Below, piece by piece: positions 37,923 to 47,813 of a stretch of 64,000 nt of DNA. The stretch lies in contig NZ_FYEB01000001.1 of the NCBI RefSeq assembly GCF_900187445.1, positions 310,001-374,000 of the forward strand, in the 5' to 3' direction. The notes beneath the pieces were generated by a model. The model was given only the letters and a program-made list of their open reading frames with translations, searched no databases and was not told the DNA's origin. The DNA comes from Pseudomonas sp. Irchel s3b2 (GTDB lineage: Bacteria; Pseudomonadota; Gammaproteobacteria; Pseudomonadales; Pseudomonadaceae). A program made the position numbers and the translations under genes. Each line of letters opens with the position of its first letter. The first letter of the stretch is position 1.

Positions 37923-38591
37923 ATGGCTGGCCCGATCAAGCTCAAATTTTCCGAAAAGTATGACGATCAACACGCCCAGAAATATTTGCGCAAGCATCAA
38001 GAGGGTCTCAGTCGCCGACTGTCCCACTGGCGTGACGAGCAACTGGCGCGAAAAGCGCTGACGCTGGCCGGCGAGCCTGGGCTGGTCCTCGATTTGCCGT
38101 GCGGCGCGGGGCGTTTCTGGCCGCTGCTCGCGGAAAAACACAACCGTGTCATCATCGGGGCCGACAACTCGGAGTCCATGTTGAAGACAGCCATGCAGGC
38201 GCAACCCGCCGACGTGGTAAAACGGGTACAACCCTTGCAGACTTCTGCATTCGACATTGCCTTGCCCGATAACGCCGTCGACAGCATTTTCTGCATGCGC
38301 TTGTTCCATCACATCGGTGAAGCCGAGCATCGACTGGCCATCCTGCGCGAATTCCAGCGTGTCACCCGCGACAGCGTGATCCTTTCGTTGTGGGTGGACG
38401 GCAATTTCAAAGCCTGGAGACGCAAACGCCTTGAGCAGACGCGGGAGCAGGGAAGTTACCAAAATCGATTTGTGTTACCGGCTGCGACGGTCGAACAGGA
38501 GTTCGAGCAGGCGGGTTTCCGAATTCAGGAGCGACTTGATTTTTTACCACTCTATGCGATGTGGCGGGTGTACGTATTACGCAAGAGGTAA
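37923..38591 (+). CDS. Class I SAM-dependent methyltransferase (ColR-regulon type)
   Basis: A 222-aa protein with motif I VLDLPCGAGRFWPLL (about 56-70), motif II VIIGADNSESML and VDSIFCMRLFHHIGEAEHRL. GGAG lies 9-10 nt before the ATG at 37923 (a GTG one codon earlier is possible). It begins a three-gene set with an InaA-like kinase and a small exported protein, the same order as PP0903-PP0905 of P. putida as I recall. Substrate unknown; context suggests a role in the cell envelope. Confidence 0.88.
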   Translation: MAGPIKLKFSEKYDDQHAQKYLRKHQEGLSRRLSHWRDEQLARKALTLAGEPGLVLDLPCGAGRFWPLLAEKHNRVIIGADNSESMLKTAMQAQPADVVKRVQPLQTSAFDIALPDNAVDSIFCMRLFHHIGEAEHRLAILREFQRVTRDSVILSLWVDGNFKAWRRKRLEQTREQGSYQNRFVLPAATVEQEFEQAGFRIQERLDFLPLYAMWRVYVLRKR

Positions 38592-38595
38592 CAGG

Positions 38596-39288
38596 ATGGC
38601 AGTTGCTCCCCGGGACCGGTTCGACTACTTCTGGAACCTGCGCGGCAAATGGGTAGAAGAACCCAACGTCCGTCGTGGTGGAGAAAGTGGCGTGCAGCGC
38701 GTTATGGGCAGTGATGGACAGCTGCTCTACACCAAGCGTCAAACCGGGCATACCTATCGCAGCGGGTTGCACCCGTTCGGTCGGCCGACGATATTGCGCG
38801 AGCGTGATGCGCTCATCGGTTTGCGCCGGCTCGACGTTCGTGTTCCTGAAATCGTTTTTTGCGAGGCACAGCGCGATCCCGTGAATAATAAATGGCGCGC
38901 ATTACTGGTTACCAAGTCCCTGGATGGCTTCGAGGAAATCAAACACTGGTACGCAGGGGGTGGTCGCGAGCGTTACGGTGAGGCGGTGCATGATCGTGTA
39001 TTGAAGGATCTGGCAGACAATCTGGCCCGCATGCACAAGGGCCGTTGGCAGCACAGCTGTCTCTATATAAAGCACGTATTCGTGCGGGTCACCGGCGAAG
39101 GCGAGTCAGCCAAGGTCGAAATTGCCTTGATCGATCTGGAGAAATGTCGGAAGCGTTTGACCGACCGTCAAGCAGCGGTCCATGACCTGAAACAACTGCG
39201 TCGCCACTCGTCGTTCAGCGATACAGACTGGAAAAAACTCGTCTATTTTTATGAGACGGCGTTTGGCAGCGCTATCAAAGGCTTATAA
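38596..39288 (+). CDS. inaA: InaA-family putative LPS/sugar kinase
   Basis: A 230-aa protein of the Kdo/WaaP kinase-like family. Kinase-like landmarks: RRGGESGVQRVM (about 26-37), LLVTKSLDGFEEIKHWY (about 103-119), LADNLARMHKGRWQHSCLYI (catalytic-loop region with His/Arg), and ALIDLEKCRKRL (metal-binding Asp). It starts 4 bp after the methyltransferase stop. In related species it lies next to colRS and is thought to act on lipopolysaccharide; not proven here. Confidence 0.85.
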   Translation: MAVAPRDRFDYFWNLRGKWVEEPNVRRGGESGVQRVMGSDGQLLYTKRQTGHTYRSGLHPFGRPTILRERDALIGLRRLDVRVPEIVFCEAQRDPVNNKWRALLVTKSLDGFEEIKHWYAGGGRERYGEAVHDRVLKDLADNLARMHKGRWQHSCLYIKHVFVRVTGEGESAKVEIALIDLEKCRKRLTDRQAAVHDLKQLRRHSSFSDTDWKKLVYFYETAFGSAIKGL

Positions 39289-39290
39289 CA

Positions 39291-39518
39291 ATGAAACTCG
39301 AAATTGCACGAGGTTTGTTTTTAGCCGGAGCCTTGGCAGTTGCTTCATTGGCGGTGGCGGCATGGGAGCAGCCCCGCACGCAAGTCCTCAGCTCCGTGCA
39401 CGGTGACGCGCATTGTCCGTTGCCCCGGGTTGCCAAAGCACCCGTGGCCACTCAACCCGATCATGACTTGTTACTGTTCATGTTCGGACTTTCTCAAGGA
39501 CTGAGGCCACAAAGTTGA
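39291..39518 (+). CDS. Small exported protein, third gene of the ColR-linked operon
   Basis: A 75-aa protein. The N-terminus has a signal-like hydrophobic stretch (IARGLFLAGALAVASLAVAA, about 4-23) followed by WEQPRTQ, with one Cys (HCPLP). The start is 2 bp after the inaA stop. A strong terminator follows at 39537. Function unknown. Confidence 0.75.
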   Translation: MKLEIARGLFLAGALAVASLAVAAWEQPRTQVLSSVHGDAHCPLPRVAKAPVATQPDHDLLLFMFGLSQGLRPQS

Positions 39519-39536
39519 ACAGATTGAAGCCCAAAG

Positions 39537-39568
39537 AAAAGGCCTCGCATATGCGAGGCCTTTTCTTT
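39537..39568 (+). terminator. Terminator of the methyltransferase-inaA operon
   Basis: Perfect palindrome AAAAGGCCTCGCAT / ATGCGAGGCCTTTT followed by CTTTTC. Confidence 0.85.
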
Positions 39569-39585
39569 TCACTTGGCTCACCATC

Positions 39586-39696
39586 GATCGTTCCCACGCT
39601 CTGCGTGGGAATGCCACTACGGACGCTCCGCGTTCGGCTTTTGATGGGACGCGGAGCGTCCCGGGCTGCATTCCCACGCAGAGCGTGGGAACGATC
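39586..39696. repeat. Long inverted intergenic repeat (CGCTCTGCGTGGGAATGC family)
   Basis: Outer arms GATCGTTCCCACGCTCTGCG and CGCAGAGCGTGGGAACGATC are perfect complements; inner hairpin GGACGCTCCGCG / CGCGGAGCGTCC. Between convergent units. Confidence 0.9.
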
Positions 39697-39723
39697 AAAG
39701 GCTACATAGAATCTCCCACAGGT

Positions 39724-42700
39724 TTATGGGTGTTTTTCAGCTTTGTCGGGCTTGGCCAGCAACGTATAGATGCACGGCAACACGAACAAGGTGAACAGCG
39801 TTCCGATCGACATCCCCGTCGCGATCACTGTGCCGATGTCGAATCGGCTGACGGCACCCGCGCCCGTAGCGATGATCAACGGCACCATGCCGAACACCAT
39901 CGCCGCCGTGGTCATCAATACCGGACGCAGGCGAATGGCCGCCGCTTCCTCCACCGCTTCGCGAGGCGACAGCCCCTTCTCCTTGCGTAGCTGGTTGGCG
40001 AATTCGACGATCAGGATCCCGTGCTTGCTGATCAGCCCGATCAACGTCACCAATCCCACTTGGGTATAAATGTTCATGCTCGACCAGCCGAGGAACAATG
40101 GGATCAACGCGCCACAGATCGACAGTGGCACCGTCACCAGTATCACCAGTGGATCGCGGAAACTTTCGAACTGGGCCGCCAGCACCAGGAAGATGATCGC
40201 CAGCGCCAGGGCAAAGGTGACCCACAGCGCGCTACCTTCCTGGACGTATTGTCGTGACGCACCGGCATAGTCGACGGCATAACCCGCCGGCGCTTCTTCC
40301 CGAGCGATCTGGCGCACGGTGTCGATGGCCTCACCCATGCTGACCAGCGGGACCCCGGAAAGTATCGCCGAATTGAGTTGCTGGAACTGATTCAACTGGC
40401 GCGGTCGCGCCCGGTCGGTCACGGTGATCAGGGTCGACAGGGGCAGCAATTCGCCCTTGGTGTTCTTGACGTAATAATGGTTCAGCCAGTCGGGGTTATC
40501 CCGGAAGGGCCGTTCCACCTGCGCGATGACTTTATAACTGCGACCTTCGATGGTGAAACGGTTGATCTCCGCTTCACCCAGCAACGTTGCGAGGGTGCCG
40601 CCCAGGTCCTGCATCGACACACCCATCTGTGCAGCCTTGGCGCGATCGATATCCACCACGACTTCGGGTTTGTCGAAGGCCAGGTCGACGTCGACGAAAG
40701 CGAACTTGCCGGACTCCATCGCTCTTTTTTTCACCCGGTCCATCACGTCCAACAATGACTCATAGGTGTTGGCCGAGTTGATCACGAATTGAAACGGCAA
40801 GCCTTCACCGGTGCCCGGAAGGGATGGCAGGTTGAAACCGAAGATCTGCAACCCGGGAATGCTCTCCAGTTTGCTCTGTACCTCGGGCAGTATCTGCATT
40901 TGGGTCCGGTCGCGTTCGTTCCAGGGCTTGAGCAGGAAGCCGCCGATCCCCGATTGCACGCCATTGAAACCGTTGATTTGGAACGAGGAGTAGTACTCGG
41001 GGAACTCCTTGAAAATCGTGAGGAACTCGTCGGTATAGGTGTTCAGGTAATCGAGGTTGGCCGTCTGCGGGGCATTCGCCATCATGAAGATGACGCCCTG
41101 ATCCTCGTCCGGCGCCAGTTCCGACTTGGTGAACTTAAGCAACACCGGAATCAGACACAGCACAATGACCGCGAACACCAGCACCACCGGCCGGGTATTG
41201 AGGGTGCCGTGAAGCACGCTCTGGTAGCGGCGCTTGAGGCCTTCGAAGATCACATCCAGGCGATGGGCCAGGCCAGTGGGGTTTTCATCGTGGCGCAGCA
41301 GCAGGGCGCACATCATTGGCGACAGCGTCAGCGCAACGATGCCGGAGATCACCACTGCCCCGGCCAGGGTCAGGGCGAATTCCTTGAACAGCGCCCCCGT
41401 CAGGCCGGTCAGGAAACCGATCGGCGCATAGACCGCCGCCAGGGTGATGGTCATCGACACCACGGGCATGGCGATTTCCCGGGCACCCTCGATAGCCGCA
41501 TCGAGCGGCGTCTTGCCTTCTTCGATGTGCCGATGGATGTTTTCCACCACCACGATGGCATCGTCCACCACCAGCCCGATGGCCAATACCATCGCCAGCA
41601 AGGTCAGCAGGTTGATCGAGTAACCCATCATCTGCATGAAAAACATCACGCCGATCATCGACAGCGGAATAGTGACCACCGGGATCACCACCGAGCGCAG
41701 GGCGCCGAGGAACAGGAACACCACCACGATCACGATCAGCACCGCTTCGAACAGGGTTTTCACCACTTCGTCGATGGAGGCCTGGATGAACAGCGTGGCG
41801 TCGTAGGCGATTTCACCTTTCAGGTTCGGCGGCAGCTGGGCTTCCAGCTCCGGCATGATCTTGCGCACTTCCCGGATCACGTCCAGCGGGTTGGCGCCGG
41901 GCGTGGCCTTGATGCCGATGTACACCGAGGGCGTGCCGCCGAAAGAGCTGATGGTGTTGTAGTTCTCCGCGCCCATCTCGACCCGCGCCACGTCCCGCAG
42001 CAGTACGCGACTGTCGCCCTCTACCTTGAGCGGGATCGCACCAAAGGCTTCGGCAGATTTGAGCTCGGTATTGGCGTTGATGCTGGTGACCACATACTCG
42101 CCTTTCACTTCGCCGGCGGCAGAGAGAAAGTTGTATTGGCGCACGGCGTCGGTCACGTCGCTGGCACTCAGACCGAAACCGGCGAGTTTCACCGGGTCCA
42201 GCCACAAGCGCATGGCAAACACCTGGTTACCGAGAATCTCGGCTTCGGCCATGCCCGGCAAGGTCGCGAGTTTCGGCTGGATGACCCGTGACAGGTAATC
42301 GGTGATCTGTGGATTGCTCAGCTCGTCGCTGAAGAAACTGATGTACATCAGCGCCGAAGCGTCCGCGGCTTCCTTGCTCAGCACCGGGTCTTCGGCGTCC
42401 TGGGGCAGCTGGTTCTTGACCTCGTTGGCCTTGGCCAGCAGCTCGGTGAACAAGCGGTCGCTGTTGGCGCCGATGCGCGCGTAGATCGAGATCACCGAGA
42501 AGTTCTGGCGACTGACCGATGTCATGTAGTCGATGCCTTCGGCGCTGGCCAGACTCTGCTGCATCGGTTGGGTGATGTATCCCTGGATGGTTTCGGCGTT
42601 GGCTCCGGGGTAAGAGGTGGTCACCGTGATCAGGGCGTTTTCCATTTGCGGGTATTGGCGCAGCGGCAATTTGCTCCAGGCCTGGAAACCCAGCAGCACA

Positions 42701-42762
42701 ATCAACAGGCTGACCACGGTGGCGAGCACCGGGCGGCGGATGAACGGGTCGGTAAAAGCCAT
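39724..42762 (-). CDS. mexW: RND efflux pump inner-membrane transporter MexW
   Basis: A 1012-aa HAE1-type proton antiporter. Twelve helices are expected; the TM4 proton-relay pair is seen in AIGLVVDDAIVVVENIHRH. N-terminus MAFTDPFIRRPVLATVVSLL and the following hundred residues are nearly what I recall for P. aeruginosa MexW. The gene lies 13 bp downstream of mexV. No outer-membrane factor is adjacent, so it probably uses a shared channel such as OprM. Confidence 0.94.
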   Translation of the reverse strand: MAFTDPFIRRPVLATVVSLLIVLLGFQAWSKLPLRQYPQMENALITVTTSYPGANAETIQGYITQPMQQSLASAEGIDYMTSVSRQNFSVISIYARIGANSDRLFTELLAKANEVKNQLPQDAEDPVLSKEAADASALMYISFFSDELSNPQITDYLSRVIQPKLATLPGMAEAEILGNQVFAMRLWLDPVKLAGFGLSASDVTDAVRQYNFLSAAGEVKGEYVVTSINANTELKSAEAFGAIPLKVEGDSRVLLRDVARVEMGAENYNTISSFGGTPSVYIGIKATPGANPLDVIREVRKIMPELEAQLPPNLKGEIAYDATLFIQASIDEVVKTLFEAVLIVIVVVFLFLGALRSVVIPVVTIPLSMIGVMFFMQMMGYSINLLTLLAMVLAIGLVVDDAIVVVENIHRHIEEGKTPLDAAIEGAREIAMPVVSMTITLAAVYAPIGFLTGLTGALFKEFALTLAGAVVISGIVALTLSPMMCALLLRHDENPTGLAHRLDVIFEGLKRRYQSVLHGTLNTRPVVLVFAVIVLCLIPVLLKFTKSELAPDEDQGVIFMMANAPQTANLDYLNTYTDEFLTIFKEFPEYYSSFQINGFNGVQSGIGGFLLKPWNERDRTQMQILPEVQSKLESIPGLQIFGFNLPSLPGTGEGLPFQFVINSANTYESLLDVMDRVKKRAMESGKFAFVDVDLAFDKPEVVVDIDRAKAAQMGVSMQDLGGTLATLLGEAEINRFTIEGRSYKVIAQVERPFRDNPDWLNHYYVKNTKGELLPLSTLITVTDRARPRQLNQFQQLNSAILSGVPLVSMGEAIDTVRQIAREEAPAGYAVDYAGASRQYVQEGSALWVTFALALAIIFLVLAAQFESFRDPLVILVTVPLSICGALIPLFLGWSSMNIYTQVGLVTLIGLISKHGILIVEFANQLRKEKGLSPREAVEEAAAIRLRPVLMTTAAMVFGMVPLIIATGAGAVSRFDIGTVIATGMSIGTLFTLFVLPCIYTLLAKPDKAEKHP

Positions 42763-42775
42763 GGGGGTTCCTTGA

Positions 42776-43924
42776 TCAGTCAGCGCGCGGCTGACTGCTC
42801 TTCTCGGCTAGGGTCTTGTCGTCGCTGATGGCAATGTGCGCGCCGTGGTCCAGTTTGATCTGGCCCCCCGTGACCACTTTTTCGCCGTTCTGCACGCCTT
42901 TGGTGATCATGACCATTCCATCGCGGCGCTCGCCGGTTTCAACGAAACGCCGCTCGGCGATCAGAATCGGCTCGCCCTTGTCGTCTTTTTCGAGGCTGCC
43001 GTCTTCGGCCTTTTTCTGCCCGACGACGTACAGCGAATTACCATAAAGGGTGTAGGTGATCGCGCTTTCCGGCACAACGATGTGCGGCTGCGGATCGGGC
43101 AACATCACCTGCAGGCTGGCGAACATGCCCGGCAGCAGCTTGCCATCGGGGTTGGCCAGGGTCGCGCGCACCAGCACGTTGCGGGTGCTGCTCTCGACTT
43201 TCGGGTTGATCGCACTGATGACCCCGGGGAAATTCTGCGTCGGGTAGGCCGAGACGATCACCTGTACCGGCTGGCCGAGGGCGATTTTCGGCACCGATTG
43301 TTCGGGCACAAAGAAGTCGACGTAGAGGCTGCTGAGGTCTTGCAGGGTGGCGATCATCGTGCCGCTGGCCACGTAGTCGCCGACGTCTACCTGACGAATG
43401 CCGATGGTCCCGCTGAACGGGGCGAGGATGCGTTTTCTTTCCAGTGCCGCCTTGAGCTGATTGACCGTGGCCCGGCTCTTTTGCAACACCGCTGAGAGTC
43501 GGTCGAACTCACCTTTGGAAATAGCCTGACTGCCCACCAATTGGCTGCCGCGACCGTAATCCAGTTGCGCCAGTCCCAGGTCGGCTTGAGCAGTTGCCAG
43601 CAAGGCGGTTTCCACGGCGGTGTCGAGTTGCAGGATTGGCTGACCGGCCTTGACCTTCTGCCCAGACTCGAACTGCACTTCCTTGACGGTGCCGGCGATC
43701 TCCAGACTCAGGTCGACCCCTTGCAGGGCCGTGAGAGTGCCGACCGTTGGTAAACGGCTTTGCCACGGACGTTCGGTGGCGGTGGCCACGGCGACATTTA
43801 TCGGCGGTTTCGGCGCGGAGAAGCCCTGCATCATCATGTAGATGGAGAAGGCTTTGTAACCGGCCAGGACCAGCACGATTAGCAGAACAACACCCAACAT
43901 GATCAGCATGCGGCGGCGCAGCAT
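42776..43924 (-). CDS. mexV: RND efflux periplasmic adaptor MexV
   Basis: A 382-aa membrane-fusion protein with an N-terminal signal/anchor (LIMLGVVLLIVLVLAGYKAF, about 8-27), biotinyl-lipoyl halves (LEIAGTVKEVQFESGQKVKA; LAPFSGTIGIRQVDVGDYVA) and an alpha-hairpin between them. The start at 43924 (MLRRRMLIMLG) follows AAGGA; an upstream ATG 15 codons away is less likely. Operon mexV-mexW, with no repressor gene nearby. Confidence 0.93.
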   Translation of the reverse strand: MLRRRMLIMLGVVLLIVLVLAGYKAFSIYMMMQGFSAPKPPINVAVATATERPWQSRLPTVGTLTALQGVDLSLEIAGTVKEVQFESGQKVKAGQPILQLDTAVETALLATAQADLGLAQLDYGRGSQLVGSQAISKGEFDRLSAVLQKSRATVNQLKAALERKRILAPFSGTIGIRQVDVGDYVASGTMIATLQDLSSLYVDFFVPEQSVPKIALGQPVQVIVSAYPTQNFPGVISAINPKVESSTRNVLVRATLANPDGKLLPGMFASLQVMLPDPQPHIVVPESAITYTLYGNSLYVVGQKKAEDGSLEKDDKGEPILIAERRFVETGERRDGMVMITKGVQNGEKVVTGGQIKLDHGAHIAISDDKTLAEKSSQPRAD

Positions 43925-44014
43925 ATTTCCATTTCCTTGGAGAAAATCAGATGAGACAGGCGGGAACATTACTCCGAGTGTGAGGGGGATTCCAGCTGCT
44001 ACAAAGGACCGTGT

Positions 44015-45127
44015 TTAGATCAAGTGAAGATGGTTGTCCCAGAGCCCCGCAGGCAATTCCAGAGGTTCTGCGACAAGGGTTGTCTGGCGGCAATCGTAGT
44101 ACCGGCATCGTCCTTGACCGGAGGTCACGACAAAACCATCGGCCACGGCCCCGACGCCGGCGCAATCGGGAAGGGGCGCATCCAGGCGTACTTCAGCGCT
44201 GTCCAGGTCCCAGATAAAAAAGCGGTTACCTCGCGGCGCGGTCAGGGCGACCAGACGCAATTCACTGTGTACGGCAACGCTGGCGGTGTAATGCCCCATG
44301 GCCTGCAATTGATGCTCGGGCACCGGGAACGCCACGAACGGTTGGCCGGGACGCTTGATCGCCAGCAGCTCCGATGACTCGTGGGCAGCGCCCATGAACT
44401 GCTGACCGGCAACGATAGTGCCATCGCTGGCGACGCCCAAGTGCCGCACGCTGTTCATCTGCTGGGCCAGTGTTTCCTTGCTCAACAACGTGCCGTCGCG
44501 CTGCATCAACACCAGGCTCGGCTCCATCGCGTTGAGGTTCATCTCGACCCGGCTTTCGGCCTCGGTGCGAATGCCGCCGTTGGCGACAATCAGCGTCTCG
44601 CCATCGGGCATCCACGACACCTGATGCGGACCGACACCGTGGGTGGAAATTTCTCCACTGTGCATCAGGCGCTCACCTTCGAACTTATACACGCCGAGCA
44701 GGCCGCGACCCGGATCGGAGGTGTCGTTCTCTGTGGCGTACAACCAGTCGCCGCTCTGGTGAATCACTGCGTGACCGTAGAAGTGCCGGTTCGGCTGCGA
44801 CACCACGGTTTGCAGCAGCGTGCCGTCGCGCAGGTCGATCAGGTAACTCTCGGTACCCGGACGCCGAGCGACGAACAGCGCTATAGGCAGCGTCGGATGG
44901 TTGATGATGTCGTGGCAACGCTGGCCGACCTGGGTGGCAAACACCCGGGTACCATCCAGCCGATAACCGACGGCGAAGTGCTTGCCATCACCGTCGTCCC
45001 GCGCCGAGAGCAGCAGCGGGCTTTTGTCCTTTTGCTTGAACAGCGTCCAGCCGCCCAGTGTCACCGCACCCAGCAGCAAACTCCCTAACGTCAGAGCCTG
45101 GCGTCGCAGCATGGCACTAGCCCTCAT
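44015..45127 (-). CDS. DUF1513 family protein, probable exported beta-propeller
   Basis: A 370-aa protein with repeated blade-like segments (VSWMPDGETLIVANGGI; HLGVASDGTIVAGQQFMGA; RFFIWDLDSAEVRLDAPLPD). The N-terminus contains MLRRQALTLGSLLLGAVTLG, resembling a Tat or Sec signal with two Arg. The start shares one base with the stop of the upstream imelysin gene (TGATG). It is the last gene of the imelysin / di-haem set, a conserved cluster in pseudomonads (PA4370-PA4373 as I recall). Function unknown, linked to iron. Confidence 0.85.
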   Translation of the reverse strand: MRASAMLRRQALTLGSLLLGAVTLGGWTLFKQKDKSPLLLSARDDGDGKHFAVGYRLDGTRVFATQVGQRCHDIINHPTLPIALFVARRPGTESYLIDLRDGTLLQTVVSQPNRHFYGHAVIHQSGDWLYATENDTSDPGRGLLGVYKFEGERLMHSGEISTHGVGPHQVSWMPDGETLIVANGGIRTEAESRVEMNLNAMEPSLVLMQRDGTLLSKETLAQQMNSVRHLGVASDGTIVAGQQFMGAAHESSELLAIKRPGQPFVAFPVPEHQLQAMGHYTASVAVHSELRLVALTAPRGNRFFIWDLDSAEVRLDAPLPDCAGVGAVADGFVVTSGQGRCRYYDCRQTTLVAEPLELPAGLWDNHLHLI

Positions 45128-46191
45128 CAGTCACCGTCGTTGGCGTTAAAGCCCAGTTGAATGCCCAGCGCCTTGGCCAGCTCGCCTTCGTGCAAGCGAT
45201 GGACGACGTTGAGGCTGTCGTAGATCGCGTTGAGCTGCTGGCGCCCGGCATCGTCGGTGAGCATGTCGGTCAGCGAGCGCTGGTTGCTGGCGAACAGTTT
45301 CAGGGACGCTGCGTAGGCTGCGTCGATCTTGTCGGCCAAGGGTTTCTGCTCGTTCGACAACAGACCACGCAGGCCTTTATTGTCGACACCTACCCAAACG
45401 GTTTGCGCCGCGCTCAGGCTTGCTTGCAGGCCTTGCAGCGACGATTGGCTGCGCCAGGCATCGGCCTGGAATGGCTGTGGCGTGCCCTTGCTCTGACGAC
45501 CCATCGGTGTGCCGAGTTTTTTCTTCAAGGAGTCCAGTGCCGTCACTTGCACGCGCAGCAGATCGGCGATCGCTTCGTGGGAGTCGGCGTAGCGCTGGTT
45601 CGGAAATTTACTCAGCTGCGCGAGCATGCCGTCGTTGGTGTTCCAGCGCGACAGGATCTCTTCGGCCAGTTGCTTCTGGCGTTCGCCAATGGCGGCCAGC
45701 AGCGGGCAATATTTGGCTTTCTGCGCGCTGTCGGCCATGTCGATCTTGCTGTCGAACAGGATGTATTCATAGGCCGAGAGCCCCTGAACCACAACGCTGG
45801 ACTTGGCCAGGGCAGCAGCATCGATCTGCGGTTGCGCGGTCACCAGTTGCTCGACCTGACGGCCCACGAGGTTTTTCTTGTCCGGCCAGAACTGCACCTG
45901 CCACGAACGGTTGCCCTCGGCCAACGGCCCGATCAGCAGCGGTTGCAACTCGGCCCAGGCTTTCTGCGCGTGCAGGAAGTCGGCGCGGGCGGTTTCGAGG
46001 TTTTCCTTGCCTTGGCAGAACGCCAGGGCGCTGACCGCCAATTGACGGTCGGCTTCGACCCAGCGGCTGTAGGTCGGCAGGATTACTTGCTTGGCGATGG
46101 CCGCCGACGTGACCGCTTGCGGATCCTGGGGCGAACAGGCGCCCAGGGCGAGGGCGGCCAGGCTGGTGAACAACAATTTGGGACGGAACAT
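45127..46191 (-). CDS. Imelysin-family lipoprotein
   Basis: A 354-aa exported protein. Signal with lipobox: FTSLAALALGACSPQD, acylation at Cys19. The mature part has two helical imelysin-type halves. The GxHxxE motif typical of the family reads GLSAYE here (in VVQGLSAYEYILFDSK), so the His is missing. It lies 27 bp downstream of the di-haem gene. Iron-binding or iron-handling role is likely from context; a peptidase role is doubtful. Confidence 0.88.
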   Translation of the reverse strand: MFRPKLLFTSLAALALGACSPQDPQAVTSAAIAKQVILPTYSRWVEADRQLAVSALAFCQGKENLETARADFLHAQKAWAELQPLLIGPLAEGNRSWQVQFWPDKKNLVGRQVEQLVTAQPQIDAAALAKSSVVVQGLSAYEYILFDSKIDMADSAQKAKYCPLLAAIGERQKQLAEEILSRWNTNDGMLAQLSKFPNQRYADSHEAIADLLRVQVTALDSLKKKLGTPMGRQSKGTPQPFQADAWRSQSSLQGLQASLSAAQTVWVGVDNKGLRGLLSNEQKPLADKIDAAYAASLKLFASNQRSLTDMLTDDAGRQQLNAIYDSLNVVHRLHEGELAKALGIQLGFNANDGD

Positions 46192-46218
46192 GTCGGGCTC
46201 CCGCTGAAGGAATACGTA

Positions 46219-47646
46219 TTAAAGGGAATTCAAAAACGCCAGCAACGCCGCGCGCTGCTCGGCATTGAAAGACAAAACCTGTTGCTGCGCCGCCTGCGCC
46301 TCGCCGCCATGCCAGAGCACGGCTTCGAGCAAGTTACGGGCGCGGCCGTCATGCAAAAATTGGGTGTGGCCACTGACCGCTTGTGTCAGGCCGATGCCCC
46401 ACAACGGCGGGGTGCGCCAGTCGCGGCCGCTGGCCTGGAATTCGCTGCGGTTGTCGGCCAGGCCGTCGCCCATGTCATGCAGCAGCAGGTCGCTGTAAGG
46501 GCGAATCACTTGATTGGCCAACTCAGGTTCAGCGGCGTTAGTGGCGGTGGTGTATTGAGGCGTGTGACAGGACTGGCATCCCGCCTGGAAAAACAAATTC
46601 TTGCCGGCCAGCACTTGCGGCGCGCCGACATCGCGACGGGCCGGCACCGCGAGGTTGCGGCTGTAGAACAACACCAGACGCAGAATGTTATCGCTGACTT
46701 CCGGCTCGCCATCCGGGCCATTGCCATCGGGCGCCTGCTTGCACGCGGTTTGCGCGTCGGTGCAGTCATCAACGGGTCTCAGGCTGGTCGTGAGGCCCAT
46801 GTCACCAGAGAACGCGTGAACGTTTTGTTGATTGAGATTCGGTTGCCCGGCCTTCCAGCCAAATCGTCCGAGGACGGTTTTCTGCTGCGCATCGTCCCAG
46901 ACCCGGTTCGGCCGTCCGGCGATGCCGTTTTTCTCCCGGGCCTGGGCCTCGGCGTTAGCCAGGATGGCTTCGTCGGGGATCGCTTCAAGCAAGCCCAGGC
47001 CAATCATCGGCGGTGCGATGCGCGCCGAGAAACGCGTGTCGGGGTGCATCGGGCCGTAGCCGAGTTGAGTGATCTGCAGGGTCGGCTTACGCAACTCGAT
47101 TTCGCTGCCGTCCTTGAAACGCACCGGGACCGGCGTGTAGTCGACGCGCACCTTGCCTTCCGGGACGACGCCGGGCACCGACATGTCCTGGAACTGCCCG
47201 CCGTAGACCGGCTCCGGAACCACGCCCAGTTGTTCGATGGCCCTGGCATAGGCCGGTGCATCGGGGATCGACAGGCGCACCAGCATTGATACCGCATTCG
47301 GCGCATCGGGTGCGGGCGGGTGACCGCGCCCGTCCTTGATGTGGCAGTTCTGACAGGCGTTGGTATTGAACAACGGGCCAAGGCCATCACGGGCAGTGGT
47401 GGTCGACGGGGCAATCACCCAAGGGTTGCGAAAGAAACTGTTGCCGACGCTGAAATCGACGCGCCGTGACGGCGGCAGATTGGCGGACGGCAGGGAGAAT
47501 GAGTTCTGATCAGTCTTGCGCACCGTCGCACTGCCAGCGGAGCGGGCTTCACCGGGTTCGGCCTGGGTAAAACGCGGGGCGTCATCGCAGGCACTCAGGC
47601 CCAGGGCCAGCAACAGTGCGGACAAGCGAAGAGGCAGCGAGGGCAT
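46219..47646 (-). CDS. Di-haem c-type oxidoreductase (DUF1111, 'thiol oxidoreductase') lipoprotein
   Basis: A 475-aa periplasmic cytochrome. Lipobox LALGLSACDD with Cys near 20. Two CxxCH haem sites: NACQNCHIKDG (about 96-106) and AGCQSCHTPQYT (about 357-368). The fold resembles di-haem peroxidase/MauG relatives. The start at 47646 (MPSLPLRLSALLL) gives the clean lipoprotein signal; an upstream in-frame ATG would bury it. Placed between two imelysins, suggesting it changes iron redox state, by inference. Confidence 0.88.
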   Translation of the reverse strand: MPSLPLRLSALLLALGLSACDDAPRFTQAEPGEARSAGSATVRKTDQNSFSLPSANLPPSRRVDFSVGNSFFRNPWVIAPSTTTARDGLGPLFNTNACQNCHIKDGRGHPPAPDAPNAVSMLVRLSIPDAPAYARAIEQLGVVPEPVYGGQFQDMSVPGVVPEGKVRVDYTPVPVRFKDGSEIELRKPTLQITQLGYGPMHPDTRFSARIAPPMIGLGLLEAIPDEAILANAEAQAREKNGIAGRPNRVWDDAQQKTVLGRFGWKAGQPNLNQQNVHAFSGDMGLTTSLRPVDDCTDAQTACKQAPDGNGPDGEPEVSDNILRLVLFYSRNLAVPARRDVGAPQVLAGKNLFFQAGCQSCHTPQYTTATNAAEPELANQVIRPYSDLLLHDMGDGLADNRSEFQASGRDWRTPPLWGIGLTQAVSGHTQFLHDGRARNLLEAVLWHGGEAQAAQQQVLSFNAEQRAALLAFLNSL

Positions 47647-47813
47647 CAGACATCCTGCAAGACGAGCAAAACAAGGGCGCAAAGTCTAACAGGGCAGGGG
47701 AGTTTGAATAAGAGGAATTATCGTTTGGTTGATTTGAGGCAGGTTTTTCGCTGGAAACCGAGGCGCGGCCATCGCGGGTAAACCACGCTCCCACAGATTG
47801 GCCACAGTCACCT

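Noticed and set aside
40789..42291. 500-codon plus-strand frame opposite mexW
   Set aside because: Antisense shadow; His/Gln/Arg/Asp-rich translation without a family.
45157..47289. 710-codon plus-strand frame opposite the imelysin operon
   Set aside because: It spans two real genes and their gap on the other strand, with no start signal.
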